Assembly: GCA_964401995.1 (NCBI GenBank)
Contig: CAYOAP010000001.1
Coordinates: 206,651-270,650 of the forward strand
DNA from: DATCBF01 sp964401995
Lineage (GTDB): Bacteria; Actinomycetota; Thermoleophilia; Solirubrobacterales; 70-9
Length of the DNA stretch: 64,000 nt
Direction: 5' to 3'
Made by a program: the position numbers and the translations under genes
Notes under the pieces: model-generated
Database searches by the model: none
What the model saw: the letters and a program-made list of their open reading frames with translations, nothing else
What the model was told of the DNA's origin: nothing
Shown here: piece after piece, positions 60,453-64,000 of the stretch
Layout: the number at the start of each line of letters is the position of its first letter
Numbering within the stretch: the stretch's first letter is position 1

Positions 60453-61652
60453 GTGCGGTTCCATCGACTGGTGATTTTGGTTGGTCTTTGTTGGGTTGGC
60501 TTGACCGCTGGCTTGATTCCATCTTCCGCGCTGGCCTCGTCCGCGCAGTCCTCCGTCATCGGTGGCGGCTCGGCCTCGATCAATGATTTCCCCTGGATCG
60601 CGTACATCCAGGGCGAAGAAGCAGGCGGCGGCGGGTTTGCCTGCACTGGCACCGTTGTCGCCCCGAGGATCGTCCTCACGGCGGGCCATTGCGTCGAGGA
60701 TCTCGAAACTTCGGCCATCTACCCCGCGGCTGGCTACGCCATCGCCACCGGCGTCGCCGACTTGGCACAGGTCAAACACGCGAACGTCACCCGGGTCTCC
60801 CAGGCGCTGATCTACCCCGGCTTCAAACCGTCGAACCTGCGGGGCGACGCCGGCCTCTTGGTCCTGTCAACCCCGGTGACGGCGCCGGCCCTGCCACTCG
60901 CGTCAGCAGCCGACGCCGGCCTTCTTCAGGCGGGGACTCCCATATCGATCGCCGGCTGGGGGCTGACCAGCTCGGGCGCTAAAGAAGCACCTTCGGAACT
61001 CCAGTCGGGATCGACGATCATCCAGCGCTCCGAATACTGCAAGCGGCAGTCGGCGCGGTATTACCCTTTCTACTCGACGGCGACGCAGCTCTGCGCGGCC
61101 GATCCGCCCAGCTACTCGGTCAGCCCCTGCCACGGCGACAGCGGCGGGCCGGCTATCGCGATCCGAGCCGATGGATCGCCGGTCGAGGTTGGCATCACGA
61201 GCCTTGGCGGACCCGGCTGCAAGCCCTCCTTTCCTGGCGTCTTTACCCGTGTGGACCAGGTCTCCACCTGGGTCGCGAGCTGGGTTGCCGCGATCGAATC
61301 GGGTGGCCCGCCGCCGGCGATCACGATCCCGAAGGCGCATCTTCCGCCGCTGTCATTTGCCCGCGCCAAGTACCTCGCCGGCCTGAGCTTCGAAGAAGAC
61401 TTCCGTTACCACTTTCGCAAGGCGACCGAAAAGCGGATTGGTTGCACGCGCCTCGCCAGAGAAAGGGTCAAGTGCGGGGTGTCATGGTCCCAGGGCGGGA
61501 ACGATTACTACGGCACGATCACCATCTACTTCGCTATCTACCACAACACCGTGGCCTGGAACGATCGTTACAAGATCCACTGGGTCAACGACCGCTGCTG
61601 GTTTGACAGCGGGCATAAACAGACCTGCGTGATCCACACCAAGACTCGCTAG
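60453..61652 (+). CDS. Secreted trypsin-like serine protease with extra C-terminal domain
   Basis: 399 residues from GTG 60453. Signal peptide at residues 5-29. Mature-like IGGGSASINDFPWIAYI, TAGHCVED (His), DAGLLVL (Asp) and CHGDSGGPA (Ser) form the S1 triad, with WGLTSSG and paired Cys. From about residue 300 a separate domain begins (AKYLAGLSFEEDFRYHFRKATEKRIGCTRL...CWFDSGHKQTCVIHTKTR), with four Cys, not recognised. It is probably extracellular. A hairpin terminator follows. Confidence 0.88.
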   Translation: MRFHRLVILVGLCWVGLTAGLIPSSALASSAQSSVIGGGSASINDFPWIAYIQGEEAGGGGFACTGTVVAPRIVLTAGHCVEDLETSAIYPAAGYAIATGVADLAQVKHANVTRVSQALIYPGFKPSNLRGDAGLLVLSTPVTAPALPLASAADAGLLQAGTPISIAGWGLTSSGAKEAPSELQSGSTIIQRSEYCKRQSARYYPFYSTATQLCAADPPSYSVSPCHGDSGGPAIAIRADGSPVEVGITSLGGPGCKPSFPGVFTRVDQVSTWVASWVAAIESGGPPPAITIPKAHLPPLSFARAKYLAGLSFEEDFRYHFRKATEKRIGCTRLARERVKCGVSWSQGGNDYYGTITIYFAIYHNTVAWNDRYKIHWVNDRCWFDSGHKQTCVIHTKTR

Positions 61653-61663
61653 CTCCGAGGCGA

Positions 61664-61697
61664 GTGATGGCGCCCGCCGGTCGACGGGCGCCATCAC
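61664..61697. terminator. Bidirectional hairpin between protease and cupredoxin genes
   Basis: GTGATGGCGCCCG (61664-61676) pairs perfectly with CGGGCGCCATCAC (61685-61697) around an 8-nt loop. It sits between the convergent stops at 61652 and 61704. No T-run is present. Confidence 0.75.
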
Positions 61698-61703
61698 GCT
61701 CAG

Positions 61704-62141
61704 CTACTTGACGGTGAGCGTGCCTTCCATGCCGGCTTCGCGGTGGCCGGGCACTGTGCAGTAGTAGGTGTAGGTGCCGGGCTTGAGGTTTTCGAAGCTT
61801 GCCGTCGAGGAGCCTTCGGCTACCAGTTCGGTCTTGCCCTCTTCTTTGCCGCTGGAGTCTTCGACCGCGACGTCATGCATCAGGGCCTGCGGGTTTTTGA
61901 AGTCGATCGTCACGTTGCCGGATTTGGCCGTGATCGATTTGGTCGTGTAGGCGAGGGCGCCGCCCGGGTCGGTTTCAATATCGATCGTTTCGCCGCTGGC
62001 GGAGCTGCCGCCACCGCCGGAAGCTTCGGTGCTCGCGGTTGATTCAGCAGCAGTGCTGGAAGAGCTGCTGCTGCTGGAGCCGCAGGCGACAAGCGCGACT
62101 GAGGCGAGGATTAGTACGAACAGAGCGCTGGCCTTCTTCAT
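61704..62141 (-). CDS. Cupredoxin (plastocyanin-like) lipoprotein
   Basis: 145 residues. Lipobox VALVACGSSSS ends the signal peptide. A Ser/Ala/Gly-rich linker leads to a beta-barrel with copper ligands His in LMHDVAVED and Cys, His, Met in YYCTVPGHREAGM. It probably carries electrons at the outer face of the membrane. An azurin- or amicyanin-like protein fits. Converges on the trypsin-like gene. Confidence 0.88.
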   Translation of the reverse strand: MKKASALFVLILASVALVACGSSSSSSSSTAAESTASTEASGGGGSSASGETIDIETDPGGALAYTTKSITAKSGNVTIDFKNPQALMHDVAVEDSSGKEEGKTELVAEGSSTASFENLKPGTYTYYCTVPGHREAGMEGTLTVK

Positions 62142-62212
62142 GCGACTGGTCCTTTCGTCGGGGCAAGACTCACAGAGACTGTAACTGGATACGAAGCCTG
62201 CGCAAACAGAGT

Positions 62213-63037
62213 TCAGCGACCGCTGAACTCTGCCTTGCCGCCGCCGAAGAACGCCTCGACCCCGGCCCGCAGATCCTCGGTCGCCATGCTGTCGGCGATG
62301 CCGTGGCGCTCCAGCTGCAGGTGCTCGGTAAGTGTGTTCTCGATGCTCTGCCCACAGAGCAGCTTCGACATCCGCACGTAGTAGGGCGCCTTGGATGCCA
62401 GCTTCTCGGCCTTGGCCCGGGCCCGCTCCGCCAGCTCCTCGGGGGCGACGACCTCGGTCACGAGGCGCTCGGCAAGAGCCTCCTGGGCGGTCATGTTCGG
62501 GTCTTCGAGCAGCAGCTCCAGCGCCCGGCTGGGGCCGACCACGCGGGGCAGGAAGTAGGTCATGCCGCCGTCCGGCGAGGCGCCGATGCGGCCGTAAGCG
62601 CAGGCGAAGAAGGCTGACTCGGAGGCGATCCGGGTGTCGCAGGCGAGGGCGAGCGAGAAGCCTGCCCCAGCCGCGGGCCCGTTGACGGCGGCGATCACGG
62701 GGTAGGGGATCCGGCGCAGGTCGACGATCGCCTGGTGCAGGGCCTCGGCCCCGCGGCGCACTTCGGAGGGCAGGTCGATTTCGGAGTCCTCGACCCCTTT
62801 CTGGAACCAGGTGACGTCGCCGCCGGAGCAGAAGGCCTTGCCCGAGCCGGTCACGATCAGCGCCCGCAGCGGGGCGCGGTCAGCCAGCCAGGAGAAGGCG
62901 ACGGTCATCTCGCCGATCATTTCCGGGCTCATCGCGTTGAAGGCGTCGGGGCGGTCGAGGGTGAGGGTGCCGATCTCGCCGTCGATCTCGATCCGTAGCG
63001 TGTTGAGATCGGGCGGGCTCAGGGTCTGGGTCGTCAT
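62213..63037 (-). CDS. Enoyl-CoA hydratase/isomerase family protein
   Basis: 274 residues from ATG 63037, with GGAGA upstream; ATG 63049 and GTG 63073 are alternatives. LTLDRPDAFNAMSPEMIGEM opens the crotonase fold. GKAFCSGGDVTWFQKG and NGPAAGAGFSLALACDTRIASESAFFACAYGRIGASPDGGMTYFLPRVVG form the oxyanion hole and acyl-CoA site. The position usual for the second Glu reads SPDGG, so it may be an isomerase or act on another CoA thioester. Divergent from uvrC. Confidence 0.87.
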   Translation of the reverse strand: MTTQTLSPPDLNTLRIEIDGEIGTLTLDRPDAFNAMSPEMIGEMTVAFSWLADRAPLRALIVTGSGKAFCSGGDVTWFQKGVEDSEIDLPSEVRRGAEALHQAIVDLRRIPYPVIAAVNGPAAGAGFSLALACDTRIASESAFFACAYGRIGASPDGGMTYFLPRVVGPSRALELLLEDPNMTAQEALAERLVTEVVAPEELAERARAKAEKLASKAPYYVRMSKLLCGQSIENTLTEHLQLERHGIADSMATEDLRAGVEAFFGGGKAEFSGR

Positions 63038-63111
63038 CTTGCTCTCCATGTCGGGCGTGGAGTCTCCCTCCACCGTTTGGCCAGGTGGCCAGGAGCCTAC
63101 CCTTATGACCG

Positions 63112-64000
63112 ATGGCTGACTCCGATCGCAACGGCAACCTCACCCGCGCCGAGCGGGTTGCGCAGCAACGCCGCGCCCTGCCAGATTCGCCGGGGGTCTA
63201 CCTCTTCCACGATCGCGAGGACGAGGTGATCTACGTCGGCAAGGCGCGCTCGATCCGCAAACGCGTCGCCTCCCACTTCTCCGCCGGCGACAGCCGCATG
63301 ACCAGCCGCATCGACCGCATCGACGTGCTCGTCACCGCGACCGAGGCCGAGGCGCTGCTCGCCGAGCAGAACTTCATCAAGCGCCACCGGCCCCGCTTCA
63401 ACATCCGCCTGCGCGACGACAAGTCCTACCCCTACGTCTGCGTCAGCCTCGACGAGGACTACCCCCGCGTCTACTTCACCCGCGAGAAGCATCGGTCTGG
63501 CCGCGCCTACTTCGGCCCCTTCTCCAGCGCCAAGCGGGTCAGGGAGACGCTCGACCTGCTCGGCAAGCTCTTCCAGTTCCGCACCTGCGAGGGGCGCGAG
63601 CCGGGCCGGCGCTCCGGCAGCCCCTGCCTCGATTACTACATCAAGCGTTGCGGGGCGCCATGCGTCGACTACGTGACCGGCGAGGAGTACCGCCACAACA
63701 TCGATGCGATCGTCGACTTCCTCTCCGGCCGCTACCGCCAGGTCGAGGCCGACGAGGCAGCGAAAATGGAGGCGGCCTCGGCGGCGCAGGAGTTCGAGCG
63801 CGCCGCCCTGCACCGCGACCGCCTGAAGGCGATCCGCTCGCTGTTCGAGCGCCAGCGCGTCGCCGGCGGCACGGTCGGCACCGCCGACCTGATCGGGGTC
63901 GCCGCCGAGGGGGTCGACGCCAACGCCCAGGTCTTCCAGGTCCGCGACGGCATCCTCGCCGAGCGCCAGAGCTTCTACCTCGAGAACCAGGCCGAACGCG
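63112..64000 (+). CDS. uvrC: Excinuclease ABC subunit C (partial, 5' part)
   Basis: The frame from ATG 63112 is open to the window end, giving the first 296 residues. SPGVYLFHDREDEVIYVGKARSIRKRV is the GIY-YIG nuclease domain. LLAEQNFIKRHRPRFNIRLRDDKSYPY, SGRAYFGPFSSAKRVRETLDLL, SPCLDYYIKRCGAPCVDY and a UvrB-binding helix segment (about residues 205-250) follow. UvrC makes both incisions in nucleotide excision repair. It is divergent from the enoyl-CoA hydratase, with 74 nt between. Confidence 0.95.
   Translation, partial: MADSDRNGNLTRAERVAQQRRALPDSPGVYLFHDREDEVIYVGKARSIRKRVASHFSAGDSRMTSRIDRIDVLVTATEAEALLAEQNFIKRHRPRFNIRLRDDKSYPYVCVSLDEDYPRVYFTREKHRSGRAYFGPFSSAKRVRETLDLLGKLFQFRTCEGREPGRRSGSPCLDYYIKRCGAPCVDYVTGEEYRHNIDAIVDFLSGRYRQVEADEAAKMEAASAAQEFERAALHRDRLKAIRSLFERQRVAGGTVGTADLIGVAAEGVDANAQVFQVRDGILAERQSFYLENQAER

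Overview
The window is GC-rich (third codon positions nearly all G or C), densely packed, and reads as a bacterial chromosome. An LCP-type wall protein tail, an Rpf-like transglycosylase, Tad-pilus genes and a secreted protein with a KLRLPS-type N-terminus followed by ten-residue repeats point to a deep-branching actinobacterium, most likely Thermoleophilia (Solirubrobacterales). This is inferred from gene content and codon use; no 16S gene is present.

Layout. 1-4.7 kb: nucleotide-sugar genes (LCP tail, UDP-sugar dehydrogenase, two sugar nucleotidyltransferases, PGI/PMI). 4.8-10.2 kb: comF, hpf, secA, a SnoaL-like gene and prfB, which keeps the programmed +1 frameshift. 10.2-18.6 kb: hydrolases, an ECF sigma factor coupled to ogt, nadC, an atypical Fpg, nadA and transketolase. 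18.7-27.5 kb: ftsE-ftsX-ctp-rnr-smpB, a proline-rich HhH membrane protein, an oxidoreductase and tmRNA (tag ADHEFALAA). 27.5-36.6 kb: metabolic, transport and signalling genes (MBL hydrolase, peroxiredoxin, GAP family, ABC-F, HD-GYP, purU, methyltransferase, Rpf-like, HD). 36.6-51.9 kb: a phosphate and polyphosphate supercluster with a response regulator, an orphan winged-helix protein, pstSCAB-phoU, ppx, a CHAD domain split over two genes, a repeat protein, a PHP-glycosyltransferase fusion, ppk1, a DUF47 protein and pit. 52.3-58.3 kb: an accessory stretch with TadE-like genes, two VapBC-type modules, an acyltransferase, and a frameshifted TadG-like/VanY/lytic transglycosylase gene. 58.3-64 kb: cupin, secreted repeat protein, MaoC, GNAT, trypsin-like protease, cupredoxin, enoyl-CoA hydratase and the start of uvrC.

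The signals least explained by known families are these. (i) A length-invariant 55-bp palindromic element occurs in three intergenic copies. (ii) A GC-rich motif with an ACGCGCGCCGCG core lies 17-18 nt before the start codons of comF, the first tadE and the tadG-like gene, suggesting joint control of DNA uptake and pilus genes. (iii) Three sets of 11-bp direct repeats resembling Pho boxes precede the response regulator, the orphan winged-helix gene and pstS. (iv) The CHAD domain is divided into two translationally coupled halves. (v) A pilus-anchor domain is joined to two peptidoglycan hydrolase domains.
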